In this document: in pieces, positions 19,610 through 31,024 of the stretch
How the letters are laid out: each line of letters starts with the position of its first letter
Position numbering within the stretch: the stretch's first letter is position 1
Program-made: the position numbers and the translations under genes
Notes under the pieces: generated by a model
What the model was told of the DNA's origin: nothing
Seen by the model: the letters and a program-made list of their open reading frames with translations, nothing else
Database searches by the model: none
From: Streptococcaceae bacterium
GTDB taxonomy: Bacteria; Bacillota; Bacilli; Lactobacillales; Streptococcaceae
DNA: 64,000 nucleotides
Direction: 5' to 3'
Assembly: GCA_902363395.1 (NCBI GenBank)
Contig: CABIZZ010000001.1
Span: 1 to 64,000 of the forward strand

Positions 19610-20928
19610 TGTTTCTAAATACCCTATTTTCAATTTTAACTATTTTTACAATTTTTTTATCTTTTTTAAAAATTGATCAAAAACTTAATAAATATAGTAA
19701 ACAATTGATTTTAGGATCCGGTGTTGTTGCTGTATTTGTCATCACAGTGGTCTTAGATTACTTTGATTTACATATTGATTATCTAATGTTATGTCTATGG
19801 CCACTATTTCTTTATCTTTATTACTATTTTATTTGTAATCTTCAACGTCAGATAGCGGGTCTTTACTCATTCATCATTTATCTAGCAGTTGAAAGTACAG
19901 ATACATTTTTATCTGTAATCACTTCTTCTATTTTTGGTGATAGTATAATTAACCAATACTCTGATTATTACTTTTTAACTATTCGAATTATCTCACTTAT
20001 TTTAATTATGAAGGTATTAACGATTCTCGAAGTGAATCTTCTCTATTTTAAAGAGCGGGTTTTTAAGAAATTTGTCCAGCAATTGATCGTTAGTTATCTT
20101 ATTTTAACATTAGTATTGAATGCTTCTCATTGGATAAGTGATATTGCTCATTTCAATAGTTTTGGTAGCATGGTAGCAACGATTTGTTTCTTGATGTTTA
20201 TCGGAACCTTAGTTCAAATGAAGACGGTTCGAGATCGTTATGAAAAGAAAATGGAGTTGAAGCAAAAGAGGTTCGAACAGCGCCAAATGGAGCAGTATAT
20301 GAATAAAATTCAAGGCCTCTATTTAGAATTAAAAGGTTTTCGTCATGATTTTGGCAATATTATCACTTCCTTAAATTTAGCGATTGAGGAAGAAAATATT
20401 GAGGATATTAAACGAATTCAAAGAGATGTTCTTGAGGAATGCTATGGCCAACTCCAAAAAGAAGAATATACAGGGTTTGATCTAGGAAATATTCGAGATT
20501 CTGCTTTGAGAAGTATCTTAAGTAGGGGATGGATCTATGCGGAGGAAATGGGTGTCAAACTAACCTTTGAAACAGAAGACGTTATTGAAAAGGTTCCCAT
20601 GAGATTGTTGGATCTCGTACGAACTGTTGGAATTTTAGTCAATAATGCTATTGAAGCAGCTAAAATGAGTCAAGAAAAAGAAGTTCAAATAGCGGTTTTT
20701 AATATGCCAAATGGAGTGCATCTGATTATAAAAAACTCTATTTCTGATGAACCGATTAATTGGAATAAGCTCTATGAAAAGGGATTTTCAACTAAAGGGG
20801 ATCGTAGAGGAATGGGCCTTGCGATTGTAAAAGAGCTTATTGGAGAATATGCTGCTATTTTTCTAGAGACAGAGTTGATCAATGGAAGATTTACGCAAAG
20901 CTTAGTTATTGGAGAGAAAGGAAGATAG
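19609..20928 (+). CDS. comD: histidine kinase ComD, pheromone receptor
   Basis: ComD is the membrane receptor for the competence peptide and phosphorylates ComE. The first 200 of 439 residues contain about six hydrophobic helices (HPK10 type). A coiled-coil linker (about 205-235) leads to the H-box with His246 in GFRHDFGNI, then the N-box LVNNAIEAA and the G-box GMGLAIVKEL. It is translationally coupled to comC (1-nt overlap) and ends directly before comE. The N-terminal domain should determine pheromone specificity and is expected to have diverged together with comC. Confidence 0.96.
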   Translation: MFLNTLFSILTIFTIFLSFLKIDQKLNKYSKQLILGSGVVAVFVITVVLDYFDLHIDYLMLCLWPLFLYLYYYFICNLQRQIAGLYSFIIYLAVESTDTFLSVITSSIFGDSIINQYSDYYFLTIRIISLILIMKVLTILEVNLLYFKERVFKKFVQQLIVSYLILTLVLNASHWISDIAHFNSFGSMVATICFLMFIGTLVQMKTVRDRYEKKMELKQKRFEQRQMEQYMNKIQGLYLELKGFRHDFGNIITSLNLAIEEENIEDIKRIQRDVLEECYGQLQKEEYTGFDLGNIRDSALRSILSRGWIYAEEMGVKLTFETEDVIEKVPMRLLDLVRTVGILVNNAIEAAKMSQEKEVQIAVFNMPNGVHLIIKNSISDEPINWNKLYEKGFSTKGDRRGMGLAIVKELIGEYAAIFLETELINGRFTQSLVIGEKGR

Positions 20929-21681
20929 ATGAATATTGTATTACTAGAGGACGAAATTTCTCAACAAGTTCGAGTAGAGAAACATGTGAAAGCTATCGCT
21001 GAGGAGGAAGGTCTACGATTAAATATTGTTTCCACCAGTAAAATAACTGAACTAAAGGAATATCTAACCAATGGTGATTTTCATCAGCTTTTCTTTCTTG
21101 ACATTGATATCAAAGGGGATGAAAAAGCTGGCATCAAGGCAGCTCAAATGATTCGTGAGGTCAATCCTTTTGCCATTATTGCTTTTATCACGACGAAATC
21201 AGAATTTGCTACCATTACCTATCGTTACAAGGTATCAGCTCTTGAATTTATTGAAAAAACCTTGAATGAAAACTTATTTAAAGAAAAAATTCGAGAATGC
21301 ATTCTTTACTTGAAGAAGAATGTGATTGAAAATAAAAATATCGTTGATTTCTTTGAGTATAGTTTCAAAAATATGGAAATTCGAGTTCCATATCGAGATA
21401 TATTGTACATTGAAACAACTGGAGTTTCCCACAAATTGCGACTTGTTGGAAAGAATTTTCAAAAGGAATTTTTAGGGACTATCAAGGATATACTTGAAAA
21501 AGATGTAGACAATCATTTCTTCAGTCCTAATCAGTCTTATCTAGTGAATCAAAGAATGATTGTCAATTTTGATCGTCGCAAGAGACTCTTGATGTTAGAA
21601 GAGGAGACGACTTGCCCTGTTTCTCGTACACAGGTGAAAAGGGTCGAAGAATTATTAAATAAAATACAGAAAAAGGCTTGA
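20929..21681 (+). CDS. comE: response regulator ComE
   Basis: The 250-residue protein has an N-terminal receiver domain with phospho-acceptor Asp58 (FFLDIDIKG, same position as pneumococcal ComE) and a C-terminal LytTR DNA-binding domain (about 140-250). It should bind paired 9-bp direct repeats upstream of comC, comAB and comX. It follows comD without a gap. The tRNA-Glu promoter overlaps its stop codon. Confidence 0.96.
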   Translation: MNIVLLEDEISQQVRVEKHVKAIAEEEGLRLNIVSTSKITELKEYLTNGDFHQLFFLDIDIKGDEKAGIKAAQMIREVNPFAIIAFITTKSEFATITYRYKVSALEFIEKTLNENLFKEKIRECILYLKKNVIENKNIVDFFEYSFKNMEIRVPYRDILYIETTGVSHKLRLVGKNFQKEFLGTIKDILEKDVDNHFFSPNQSYLVNQRMIVNFDRRKRLLMLEEETTCPVSRTQVKRVEELLNKIQKKA

Positions 21682-21705
21682 CAATTTTTGAATCGATGGT
21701 ATAAT
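21678..21705 (+). promoter_or_regulatory. promoter of the tRNA-Glu/tRNA-Asn pair
   Basis: TTGACA (21678-21683), a 16-bp spacer and TATAAT (21700-21705). The -35 box overlaps the comE stop codon. Confidence 0.88.
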
Positions 21706-21728
21706 GGGATATGTTCTGTTAATGACAT

Positions 21729-21800
21729 GGTCCGTTGGTCAAGGGGTTAAGACACCGCCTTTTCACGGCGGTAACACGGGTTCGAATCCCGTACGGACTA
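21729..21800 (+). tRNA. tRNA-Glu (anticodon TTC)
   Basis: Same 72-nt sequence as the minus-strand copy at 1010-1081, with anticodon loop CTTTTCA and discriminator A. It is followed after 8 nt by tRNA-Asn. Confidence 0.97.
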
Positions 21801-21808
21801 TATCTCAT

Positions 21809-21882
21809 TCCGCCATAGCTCAGTTGGTAGTAGCGCATGACTGTTAATCATGATGTCGTAGGTTCGAGTCCTACTGGCGGAG
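21809..21882 (+). tRNA. tRNA-Asn (anticodon GTT)
   Basis: Acceptor stem TCCGCCA/TGGCGGA, anticodon loop CTGTTAA, T-loop GGTTCGAGTCC. Co-transcribed with the preceding tRNA-Glu. Confidence 0.97.
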
Positions 21883-21890
21883 CTAAACTA

Positions 21891-21913
21891 GCATCCTAAG
21901 GGATGCTTTTTTT
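21891..21913 (+). terminator. terminator of the tRNA pair
   Basis: GCATCC-TAAG-GGATGC followed by seven T. Confidence 0.9.
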
Positions 21914-21958
21914 GCATCATAAAGAGCCCCTTCCAACTGAAGGGGCTCTTTATGATGC
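21914..21958. terminator. long perfect hairpin between converging units
   Basis: A 20-bp perfect stem (GCATCATAAAGAGCCCCTTC and its complement) surrounds a 5-nt loop, directly after the tRNA terminator and next to the yfhO stop codon. It probably terminates yfhO transcription. Confidence 0.8.
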
Positions 21959-21962
21959 AAAT

Positions 21963-24551
21963 TTACTGATTTTTTGAGGATTGAGATTTATTTCGAATAG
22001 CATTGTAGCAAGCGAAGGAAAGAATTCCGAGTAGGAAAGCGATGGTTCCTTCTTTTAACCCATGTGGAACGAACTGTAGAACAACTTGTCCTTTTCCTTT
22101 AGGGACATCAACAGCCATAAATCCTTTTTGAGCCCTTCGAATAGGGACAGGTTGATTATTGATCGTCGCTGTCCATCCTTTATCATAAGGAAGGGTGAAA
22201 AATAGACTTGTATGGTGGTCTGCTGAAAAATCTGCAGTAACGGTATTTCCTTTGGTTTGCACATGAACTTCTTGTTGGTGCAACCTTTCAAAGGCTTCCT
22301 GGTAGGCTTGAAGGTTCAAAGCAAAAAATTCTGGAGTTTGGAAGGTTACTGTAGAATTTTCAGGGAAGGCAATTCGAACCTTAACAGTTTCTCCTGCTGT
22401 AAAGTGACCAATGGTGAAGAATGGAAAGACATTGTCTGTTGTATAGCGGTTGACTTGGCCATTCGTAATGATCTCCACATCGGTATAATCTTCATTCTCA
22501 AATTCTAAAGAAGGAAGGTTTACATAAAGTTGACTATCGTTTTGAACATAGAGCTCATATTCGATGCTGGCATAAGTCAGAAAACTATCTGCTTCAACTT
22601 TAGCCTTTTGAGGTCCTTGAGAAGGATCGTCTGCACCAGTTTTCAGTGGATGTAATCGCTGATAGTAAGTCAACGATTGACCCGTTAGATGATTGAGAAA
22701 GTTCTTTTGGTTATCTAAGGTTAGATTAGAAAATGGGATATCCTTGTAGGGACTTGCTGTTAGAAATGCTAGTGAAAGAGCTTTTTCATTTTGATACAAG
22801 GTCTGATTTCCTTGCGTTTCCAATTTATGAAAAGCAAACTTTTGGGGATTCCTATCTGAAATATTGTATTTGATCCCGAACAGACTATCCATTAGTAATG
22901 TATTGTTTTGATAGCGCAAGTTCAAGTTGGTTCCATCTGATTTAAAACCTAGTTTGTCTAGGGTCGAACTGGTATCTGTATTTCTGACAGATGAAAATTG
23001 GGAGATCCCTCTAAAATTGTATTTCATACTATCATTACCTGTTTGAGGTTGGAGAATCTCTGTTCGGTAAAAATTTTGATCATTCTGTAAACTTGATGTC
23101 AATTTATCAATTGCTGGAATCTTTCCTTGGTAAGAAGAACGAGCTGCAAATACCCATTCATTTGCAATCCCATCCATTTGATAATAGCTATTTATACCAA
23201 TTTCAAATAGACAGAAGAAAAGAATAACAGCAGAAAAAATTGGATAAGAAAGTTTACGAACTGTAAAGGCAAGTGTCACAGTAAAGAATACAAGAAGGAA
23301 TTCTAGTGTCAAGACAAAATGACTGCTTGTCAAGAAAGGATAGTGCTTGCGATAGAGAAAGGTAAGGATAAATCCAATGCTAAGCAAACTGAAAGCTAGG
23401 CAGAGTCGTTGCCAATTAATTTCTTTTAACCGATTGAGGACTTCTGCTGCAATGAACAAAATAGTCAATGAAAAGAGCCAGGCATAACGGTGAAGAAACA
23501 TATTAGGAGCATGCATGCCCTGCCAGAATAAATCCAAAGCTTGTAAATAGAAACTTGCAATAAGAATGACTAATAAGGTCAAATATGCTAGTTTCACGTG
23601 AAACCGAATCGATTTGACAAAGAAAAATAGAAAGGCAAGTAAAAATGGGAACAGACCAACATAGATCATAGGGATAGCCCCATATTTTGTTGTATCAAAG
23701 CTACCAATCAAGTTCTTTGCAAAAACGTCTAAGTACCAACTATTTTCTGTAAAGGTTCTTGTAATCTTGGTAAAGTTTTCCCCATGAGTTCGTAAATCCA
23801 ATATGGTGGGGTAAATCATGATCAAGCTAGTGACCCCTGCTAAAATTGACACAATTGTAAAGTCAAAGAAAGAAGATTTTCTTTCTTTAAAGTCCCAGGA
23901 AAGCTGAGTAAAATACCATAAAGTTAAGAAGAGAGCCATCATAAAACCAAAATAATAATTTTGGATGAAGAGGATGGTCAGATTTATAAAGTAGAGAACT
24001 CGCTTCTTTTGAGTCATTAAACGGTGTAAACCTAAGAGAATGAGCGGAGCCAAAATGAAGACATCGAGCCAGGTTTTGATTTCAATCTGACTTATGGAGA
24101 AACTCATTAACGCAAATAAAGTTGACAGTGAAAGAATTAAGAATTGTTGGAGTTTAGGATAGATTTCCTTAATGGAATAATAAGTTGACAACCCAATCAA
24201 GCCTATTTTTATTAGTGTAAAGAGATAGACGGAATCAACCATGGATAAACTGTCAAAAAAGAAGACAAAGGGAGATAGAAAGCTTCCTAAGTAATAGCTG
24301 GAAAGAGCGTAGAAATTTAAGCCGAGCCCACTTGTAAAACTGTAAAGGAAGCTGTCGGTTCCGTGTAAAATATTTCGTAAGGTAACGTCGAAAATAACGT
24401 ATTGATGAAAGCCATCACCTAATAAAGGAGAAGTTTCACTCCCCCAGTAAATGCCCTGACTGAGGTAGACGAAAAATAAGATTGTAAAGGGAAGTAAAAA
24501 AGCTGTAAAGTAAACAATGATGGGGTGTGATAGATATTTTTTAAATTTCAT
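21963..24551 (-). CDS. YfhO-family polytopic membrane protein
   Basis: The protein (862 residues from the ATG at 24551) has many hydrophobic helices over about the first 490 residues and a large C-terminal extracytoplasmic domain. The start MKFKKYLSHPIIVYFTAF and the YLSQGIYWGSETSPLLGDGFHQY block are typical of YfhO proteins. In Firmicutes these are implicated in glycosylation of cell-wall polymers such as lipoteichoic acid. A TTG 27 nt upstream is in frame but unlikely. A parS-like palindrome lies inside the gene at 23590-23605. Confidence 0.85.
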   Translation of the reverse strand: MKFKKYLSHPIIVYFTAFLLPFTILFFVYLSQGIYWGSETSPLLGDGFHQYVIFDVTLRNILHGTDSFLYSFTSGLGLNFYALSSYYLGSFLSPFVFFFDSLSMVDSVYLFTLIKIGLIGLSTYYSIKEIYPKLQQFLILSLSTLFALMSFSISQIEIKTWLDVFILAPLILLGLHRLMTQKKRVLYFINLTILFIQNYYFGFMMALFLTLWYFTQLSWDFKERKSSFFDFTIVSILAGVTSLIMIYPTILDLRTHGENFTKITRTFTENSWYLDVFAKNLIGSFDTTKYGAIPMIYVGLFPFLLAFLFFFVKSIRFHVKLAYLTLLVILIASFYLQALDLFWQGMHAPNMFLHRYAWLFSLTILFIAAEVLNRLKEINWQRLCLAFSLLSIGFILTFLYRKHYPFLTSSHFVLTLEFLLVFFTVTLAFTVRKLSYPIFSAVILFFCLFEIGINSYYQMDGIANEWVFAARSSYQGKIPAIDKLTSSLQNDQNFYRTEILQPQTGNDSMKYNFRGISQFSSVRNTDTSSTLDKLGFKSDGTNLNLRYQNNTLLMDSLFGIKYNISDRNPQKFAFHKLETQGNQTLYQNEKALSLAFLTASPYKDIPFSNLTLDNQKNFLNHLTGQSLTYYQRLHPLKTGADDPSQGPQKAKVEADSFLTYASIEYELYVQNDSQLYVNLPSLEFENEDYTDVEIITNGQVNRYTTDNVFPFFTIGHFTAGETVKVRIAFPENSTVTFQTPEFFALNLQAYQEAFERLHQQEVHVQTKGNTVTADFSADHHTSLFFTLPYDKGWTATINNQPVPIRRAQKGFMAVDVPKGKGQVVLQFVPHGLKEGTIAFLLGILSFACYNAIRNKSQSSKNQ
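23590..23605. other. parS-like site inside the yfhO-family gene
   Basis: AGTTTCACGTGAAACC contains the perfect 14-bp parS core GTTTCACGTGAAAC, the binding site of ParB/Spo0J. It lies about 7 kb from oriC. Confidence 0.9.
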
Positions 24552-24612
24552 ATAGTCTATTGAAAGACCCTGAAACAAAGGTTCCAGGTTTTTTGATCAT
24601 TTGGAGTGATTT

Positions 24613-26235
24613 TTAGTCTTTCCAAAGTTCTTTAACTTTTGCTTGAACTTCTTGGTTTTCTAAGAATTCATCATAGGTTTCATCAATCCGGTCAATGACA
24701 CCATTTTTTGAAAGAACAATGATATGGTTGGCAAGAGTTTGAATAAACTCATGGTCGTGACTGGCAAAGATGATCGATTCTTTGAAGTTTTTCAATCCAT
24801 CGTTCAAGCTTGAAATTGATTCCAAGTCCAAGTGATTTGTAGGATCGTCAAGTACAAGAACGTTTGACTTCAAAAGCATGAGTTTTGAAAGCATCACGCG
24901 CACTTTTTCTCCCCCTGACAAGACGTTGACAGGCTTGTTAACCTCATCTCCAGAGAAGAGCATGCGTCCGAGGAATCCACGAAGGAAGGTATTGTCATCT
25001 TCTTCTTTACTTGCGAATTGACGGAGCCAGTCAAGAATTGACTCGCCACCTGCAAAGTCAGCTGAATTGTCTTTTGGTAAGTAAGAGCGGCTAGTTGTAA
25101 CTCCCCACTTGACAGTTCCTTCATATTCGATTTCACCCATAATAGCGCGGATCAAGGCAGTTGTTTGGATGTCGTTTTGTCCGATAAGAGCTGTCTTATC
25201 ACCTGGTCGTAAGATGAAGCTGATGTTGTCAAGAATAGTTTCACCATCAATCTTTACAGATAAGTTCTCTACTGTCAACAGATCATTCCCAATTTCTCGT
25301 TCCGCTTTAAAGCTGATAAATGGGTATTTACGACTAGATGGGACAATTTCTTCTAACTGAATCTTGTCAAGCATCTTTTTACGTGACGTTGCCTGTTTCG
25401 ATTTTGACGCATTGGCAGAGAAACGAGCCACAAATTCTTGTAATTGTTTGATTTTTTCTTCTGCTTTAGCATTACGGTCTGCTAACAACTTGGCAGCCAG
25501 TTCAGATGATTCTTTCCAGAAATCATAGTTACCAACATAGAGTTTGATTTTTCCAAAGTCTAGGTCGGCCATGTGGGTACAGACTTTATTCAAGAAGTGA
25601 CGGTCGTGGGATACAACGATAACGGTATTCTCGAAATCAATCAAGAAGTCTTCTAACCAGGTAATGGATTGAATATCAAGACCGTTGGTTGGCTCGTCCA
25701 AAAGAAGGACGTCTGGTTTACCAAAGAGAGCTTTTGCTAGGAGGACTTTTACTTTATCCCCATTTGCTAGTTCACTCATATTTTGGTAGTGGAGCTCTTC
25801 TGGAATATTCAGATTTTGGAGGAGTTGTGAAGCTTCACTTTCCGCTTCCCAACCACCTAGTTCAGCGAATTCTCCTTCGAGTTCTGCTGCGCGTACACCG
25901 TCTTCATCTGAAAAATCTTCCTTCATATAGATAGCATCTTTTTCCTTCATGATGCTATAAAGTTTTTCATTTCCCATGATAACGACATCAATGGCACGCT
26001 CATCTTCGTAGTCAAAGTGATTTTGACGAAGAACAGAAAGACGTTCGTCTGGTCCAAGAGAAATATGACCAGTTGTCGGTTCAATATCCCCAGCTAAGAT
26101 TTTTAAAAAGGTTGATTTTCCAGCACCATTGGCCCCAATCAAACCATATGTATTTCCTTCTGTAAATTTGATGTTGACATCATCAAAAAGTTTACGATCA
26201 CTAAAACGTAGTGAGACGTCTGTAACTGTTAGCAC
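24613..26235 (-). CDS. ABC-F family ATPase (YkpA/YbiT type)
   Basis: This 540-residue soluble protein has two ABC domains and no membrane domain, typical of ABC-F translation factors that act at the ribosomal E site. The first domain has Walker A GANGAGKST and LDEPTNGLD. The second has signature LSGGEKVR and LDDPTNHLD, but its Walker A position reads GQNDIQTT without the usual GKS/T. The inter-domain linker is charged (about 240-300). It resembles the YkpA/YbiT subgroup rather than antibiotic-resistance ABC-F proteins. Confidence 0.88.
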   Translation of the reverse strand: MLTVTDVSLRFSDRKLFDDVNIKFTEGNTYGLIGANGAGKSTFLKILAGDIEPTTGHISLGPDERLSVLRQNHFDYEDERAIDVVIMGNEKLYSIMKEKDAIYMKEDFSDEDGVRAAELEGEFAELGGWEAESEASQLLQNLNIPEELHYQNMSELANGDKVKVLLAKALFGKPDVLLLDEPTNGLDIQSITWLEDFLIDFENTVIVVSHDRHFLNKVCTHMADLDFGKIKLYVGNYDFWKESSELAAKLLADRNAKAEEKIKQLQEFVARFSANASKSKQATSRKKMLDKIQLEEIVPSSRKYPFISFKAEREIGNDLLTVENLSVKIDGETILDNISFILRPGDKTALIGQNDIQTTALIRAIMGEIEYEGTVKWGVTTSRSYLPKDNSADFAGGESILDWLRQFASKEEDDNTFLRGFLGRMLFSGDEVNKPVNVLSGGEKVRVMLSKLMLLKSNVLVLDDPTNHLDLESISSLNDGLKNFKESIIFASHDHEFIQTLANHIIVLSKNGVIDRIDETYDEFLENQEVQAKVKELWKD

Positions 26236-26355
26236 GTATAGTTCTCCTCTTTTTCTGTCTATATAAGCCTATTTTACTAGAAAATGCTTGATTTTTCAAT
26301 GAATACCCTTATGCATTGGAGGAAGTCATTTAGTCTATAGAAAAGGGTGAAGAAC

Positions 26356-26384
26356 TTGACTTTCCTTTGATGTCATTATATAAT
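26356..26384 (+). promoter_or_regulatory. promoter of T-box-trpS
   Basis: TTGACT (26356-26361), a 17-bp spacer and TATAAT (26379-26384). Confidence 0.85.
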
Positions 26385-26389
26385 GAAAA

Positions 26390-26632
26390 GCAATCAGAAG
26401 AGTAATCTGTATTCGTTTTTTAGAGAGCTTATGGTTGCTGAAAATAAGCAACGAAACAGAATGAAATGGACTGATGTTCAAATAGAATCTTAACCAATAG
26501 AGATTCGGCTAGCAGGCCTTATGTGCAGCTCATTTGTGATGAGTCAGAGAGAACAGCATATGCTGTTCTAAGTGAGGTGGCACCGTGTCTCAGACGCCCT
26601 CGCATAGTTTTTGCTATGCGTGGGCTTTTATT
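26390..26632 (+). promoter_or_regulatory. T-box riboswitch controlling trpS
   Basis: A leader of about 240 nt precedes trpS. The antiterminator T-box core AGGTGGCACCG occurs at 26574-26584, and a terminator stem GCCCTCGCATAG/CTATGCGTGGGC with T run follows at 26596-26632. A TGG triplet around 26467 could be the tryptophan specifier codon, which would fit uncharged tRNA-Trp sensing. The stem I boundaries are approximate. Confidence 0.88.
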
Positions 26633-26655
26633 TTGTACTTCAGGGAGGAAGAAAA

Positions 26656-27681
26656 ATGACCAAGCCGATTATTTTAACTGGAGATCGCCCGACTGGGAAG
26701 CTCCATATTGGACACTATGTCGGTTCGTTGAAGAATCGAGTTCTTATGCAAAATGAAGACAAGTATCAGATGTTTGTCTTTTTAGCCGATCAGCAAGCCC
26801 TAACGGATCATGCTAAAGATCCGCAAACCATTGTTGAATCTATTGGAAATGTTGCTCTAGATTATTTAGCAGCTGGCTTAGATCCAAAGAAATCAACTAT
26901 TTTTATTCAAAGTCAAATCCCTGAGCTAGCGGAATTGACCATGTATTATATGAATTTGGTCTCTGTTTCACGTTTGGAACGAAACCCAACCGTTAAGACA
27001 GAAATTTCCCAAAAAGGGTTCGGTGAGTCTATTCCATCTGGTTTTTTGGTTTATCCTGTTTCCCAAGCTGCAGACATTACCGCTTTTAAAGCCAATCTCG
27101 TGCCTGTTGGAACTGACCAAAAGCCCATGATTGAACAAACTCGTGAAATTGTTCGTTCCTTTAATCATGCGTATCATTGCGATGTCTTGGTTGAACCGGA
27201 AGGAATTTTCCCAGAAAATGAGGCCGCGGGTCGTTTGCCTGGCTTGGATGGGAATGCCAAAATGTCCAAATCTCTTGGCAATGGTATCTATTTAGCGGAT
27301 GATATGGACACCTTGAAGAAAAAGGTCATGAGTATGTATACAGATCCTGAGCATATTCGTGTCGAAGATCCAGGGAAAATTGAAGGAAATATGGTTTTCC
27401 ATTATTTGGATGTTTTTGGCAAAGAAGAAGATCAGGCGACCATTCAAAACATGAAAGACCATTACCAACGGGGTGGTTTAGGTGATGTTAAAACCAAACG
27501 CTATTTGTTAGAAATTCTTGAGAGAGAGTTGGGTCCTATTCGCGAACGGCGGATTGAATTTGCTAAAGATATGGGTCAAGTTTATGATATGCTTCAAAAG
27601 GGTAGTGAAGTAGCCCGTTCGGTTGCAGCAGAAACGCTTGATCAAGTCAAGTCTGCCATGGGATTAAACTATTTCAAGTAA
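26656..27681 (+). CDS. trpS: tryptophanyl-tRNA synthetase
   Basis: The class I synthetase of 341 residues charges tRNA-Trp. It has the HIGH motif ([10 protein letters not shown]) and KMSKS ([10 protein letters not shown]). The start at 26656 is preceded by GGGAGGAA. Earlier in-frame starts would lie in the T-box terminator and are rejected. Regulation by tRNA-Trp charging through the T-box leader is expected. Confidence 0.97.
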   Translation: MTKPIILTGDRPTGKLHIGHYVGSLKNRVLMQNEDKYQMFVFLADQQALTDHAKDPQTIVESIGNVALDYLAAGLDPKKSTIFIQSQIPELAELTMYYMNLVSVSRLERNPTVKTEISQKGFGESIPSGFLVYPVSQAADITAFKANLVPVGTDQKPMIEQTREIVRSFNHAYHCDVLVEPEGIFPENEAAGRLPGLDGNAKMSKSLGNGIYLADDMDTLKKKVMSMYTDPEHIRVEDPGKIEGNMVFHYLDVFGKEEDQATIQNMKDHYQRGGLGDVKTKRYLLEILERELGPIRERRIEFAKDMGQVYDMLQKGSEVARSVAAETLDQVKSAMGLNYFK

Positions 27682-27719
27682 GTGCTTGATATTGAGATGA
27701 TTCAATAAAATAAATGATT

Positions 27720-27746
27720 CAAAAGAGGTACCAACACCTCTTTTTG
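27720..27746 (+). terminator. terminator of trpS
   Basis: AGAGGT-ACCAAC-ACCTCT followed by T run. Confidence 0.85.
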
Positions 27747-27763
27747 AAATATTGTACAAATGA

Positions 27764-29330
<1,567 letters not shown>

Positions 29331-29334
29331 AAAA

Positions 29335-29377
29335 TAAAAGTGTGAAATCTTATGATTTCACACTTTTATTGTGTCAA
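29335..29377. terminator. bidirectional terminator between guaB and recF
   Basis: AAAAGTGTGAAATC / GATTTCACACTTTT hairpin flanked by A and T runs. Confidence 0.9.
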
Positions 29378-29410
29378 AATGTTGTCAATCAAGATTGACA
29401 ACATTGTTAA

Positions 29411-30499
29411 TTATTCGTCAACTTGACCTGATTGAATATTGAAGATTTTTAAGTCTTCTGGCAAGTCTTTTAGGTGATCTAGGGTTGTAGTTGTAATAAA
29501 CGTTTGGATGTCACGAGAGATAACTTCTAGCAAATGTAGTTGACGATTGTTGTCAAGTTCACTCATGACATCGTCTAAGAGTAAAATCGGCTTTTCATTT
29601 GTCAAGGATTCAATTAATGAAATCTCTGCTAATTTTAAGGAAAGAACAACACTGCGGTGCTGCCCTTGGCTACCAAAAGTCGCATTCATATCATTGATGT
29701 AAAAGCTAATGTCATCTCGGTGAGGACCAACACTGGTTGTTTTTTTGATGAGATCTCTTGTCCGATTTTCTCGAAGCAAGGTGATAAAGGTTTGGCGAAG
29801 TGTCTCCTCATCTTGAAAAGGAATGGAGGAATCATACCGAATAGATAGTTTTTCAGTTTGATTCGAAATTTCAAAATGTTTCTCTTGTCCAAAGTCTTCT
29901 AATTTTTTAAGAAAATCTTTCCGATGGATACAGACCCGGCTACCATAATCTGCTAATTGCTCATCCAAAACATCTAAAAAGGTTGGGTCTACGGTAGTTG
30001 CCGTTTTTAAGTAACTGTTTCTCTGCTTTAAAACATGATGATAGGCTGTTAAATCCGATAGATAGACAGGTTTCATCTGGCCTAAATCAATATCAATAAA
30101 CTTGCGGCGAAGAGCGGGTGAGCCTTTAACAAGTTGTAAATCCTCTGGAGCAAAGAGAACCACATTCATGTTACCGATATAGGTTGATAACTTGCTTTGT
30201 TTTAAGTGGTTTACTTTAGTGACTCGTCCTTTTGAGGATAAGGAAATTTCTAAAGGGATTGAGCCGGTCTTTTTTTCTAGGACCCCTGAAACAGTAAATT
30301 GTTCCTCTTGAAAATGAATTAGATCTTTATCGGAACGGGTCCGATGGCTGCGGGTCAAGGCTAAAAAGTAGATGGATTCGAGGAGATTGGTTTTTCCTTG
30401 AGCATTTTGGCCTAAGAAAATATTCAAACGAGAGTGGAATTGAAGATCTACTTCTTTATAATTTCGAAATTTCTGAATGTGTATGGATTTAAGCCACAT
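29411..30499 (-). CDS. recF: DNA replication/repair protein RecF
   Basis: RecF is an SMC-like ATPase that helps RecO and RecR load RecA at gaps. The 362-residue protein has Walker [10 protein letters not shown], an ABC-type signature near SQGQHRSV, and Walker [12 protein letters not shown]. It is preceded, one base apart, by the S4-domain gene yaaA, as in many Firmicutes. The recF-yaaA pair is separated from dnaN here, which is usual for streptococci. Confidence 0.97.
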   Translation of the reverse strand: MWLKSIHIQKFRNYKEVDLQFHSRLNIFLGQNAQGKTNLLESIYFLALTRSHRTRSDKDLIHFQEEQFTVSGVLEKKTGSIPLEISLSSKGRVTKVNHLKQSKLSTYIGNMNVVLFAPEDLQLVKGSPALRRKFIDIDLGQMKPVYLSDLTAYHHVLKQRNSYLKTATTVDPTFLDVLDEQLADYGSRVCIHRKDFLKKLEDFGQEKHFEISNQTEKLSIRYDSSIPFQDEETLRQTFITLLRENRTRDLIKKTTSVGPHRDDISFYINDMNATFGSQGQHRSVVLSLKLAEISLIESLTNEKPILLLDDVMSELDNNRQLHLLEVISRDIQTFITTTTLDHLKDLPEDLKIFNIQSGQVDE

Positions 30500-30500
30500 A

Positions 30501-30872
30501 TTATGTTCCTGGGAAACGAACAGGCTTCCGCTTATTCTCTTCTTTTTTAGGTTTAGAATCTTTTTTTTGTTTTTGTTCTTTGTTTAATTTCTTTACCAAT
30601 TGAGCAACGCGTTCTTTTTCCAGCTTGTCCGCTTGATAGTCTTCAATCTCTTCTGGACTAGGTTCTGTCAGTGTTATGACTTCCTTCTCACCAATTACTT
30701 CGATTGTATCTCCGACTCGTAACTTACGTCCTCTTCTGGTTTCCACTTCTCCATTGACCTCTACTTGATTTTCGTGTAAAAAGGCTTTGATAGCTCCACC
30801 GCTTTGGATGATACCCAGTTCTTTAAATAGGGCTTGTAGTGTGATAAATTCATCAAAAAGTTTATAGTTCAT
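30501..30872 (-). CDS. yaaA: S4-domain protein YaaA
   Basis: The 123-residue protein has one S4-like RNA-binding domain (about 10-70) starting [20 protein letters not shown], with the [21 protein letters not shown] block, then a Lys/Glu-rich tail. It is encoded one base upstream of recF. The molecular function is not established, and the name follows the B. subtilis gene next to recF. Confidence 0.85.
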   Translation of the reverse strand: MNYKLFDEFITLQALFKELGIIQSGGAIKAFLHENQVEVNGEVETRRGRKLRVGDTIEVIGEKEVITLTEPSPEEIEDYQADKLEKERVAQLVKKLNKEQKQKKDSKPKKEENKRKPVRFPGT

Positions 30873-31024
30873 AGTTCACCTCAATGATAGTTATTATACC
30901 ACAAAAGGATGAAAAACCTAAAATAGGGCGAGTCAGTGTAAACGTTTTTTAATCTGTCTGGGAAAGATTTTACTGGGATTTCATGATATAATGAAGAGTA
31001 ATATTTGTTAGAACGAGGATGACG

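Noticed and set aside
26523..26756. Open frame across the T-box and the start of trpS
   Set aside because: It is produced by the T-box terminator and the trpS sequence in another frame; the riboswitch explains the region.
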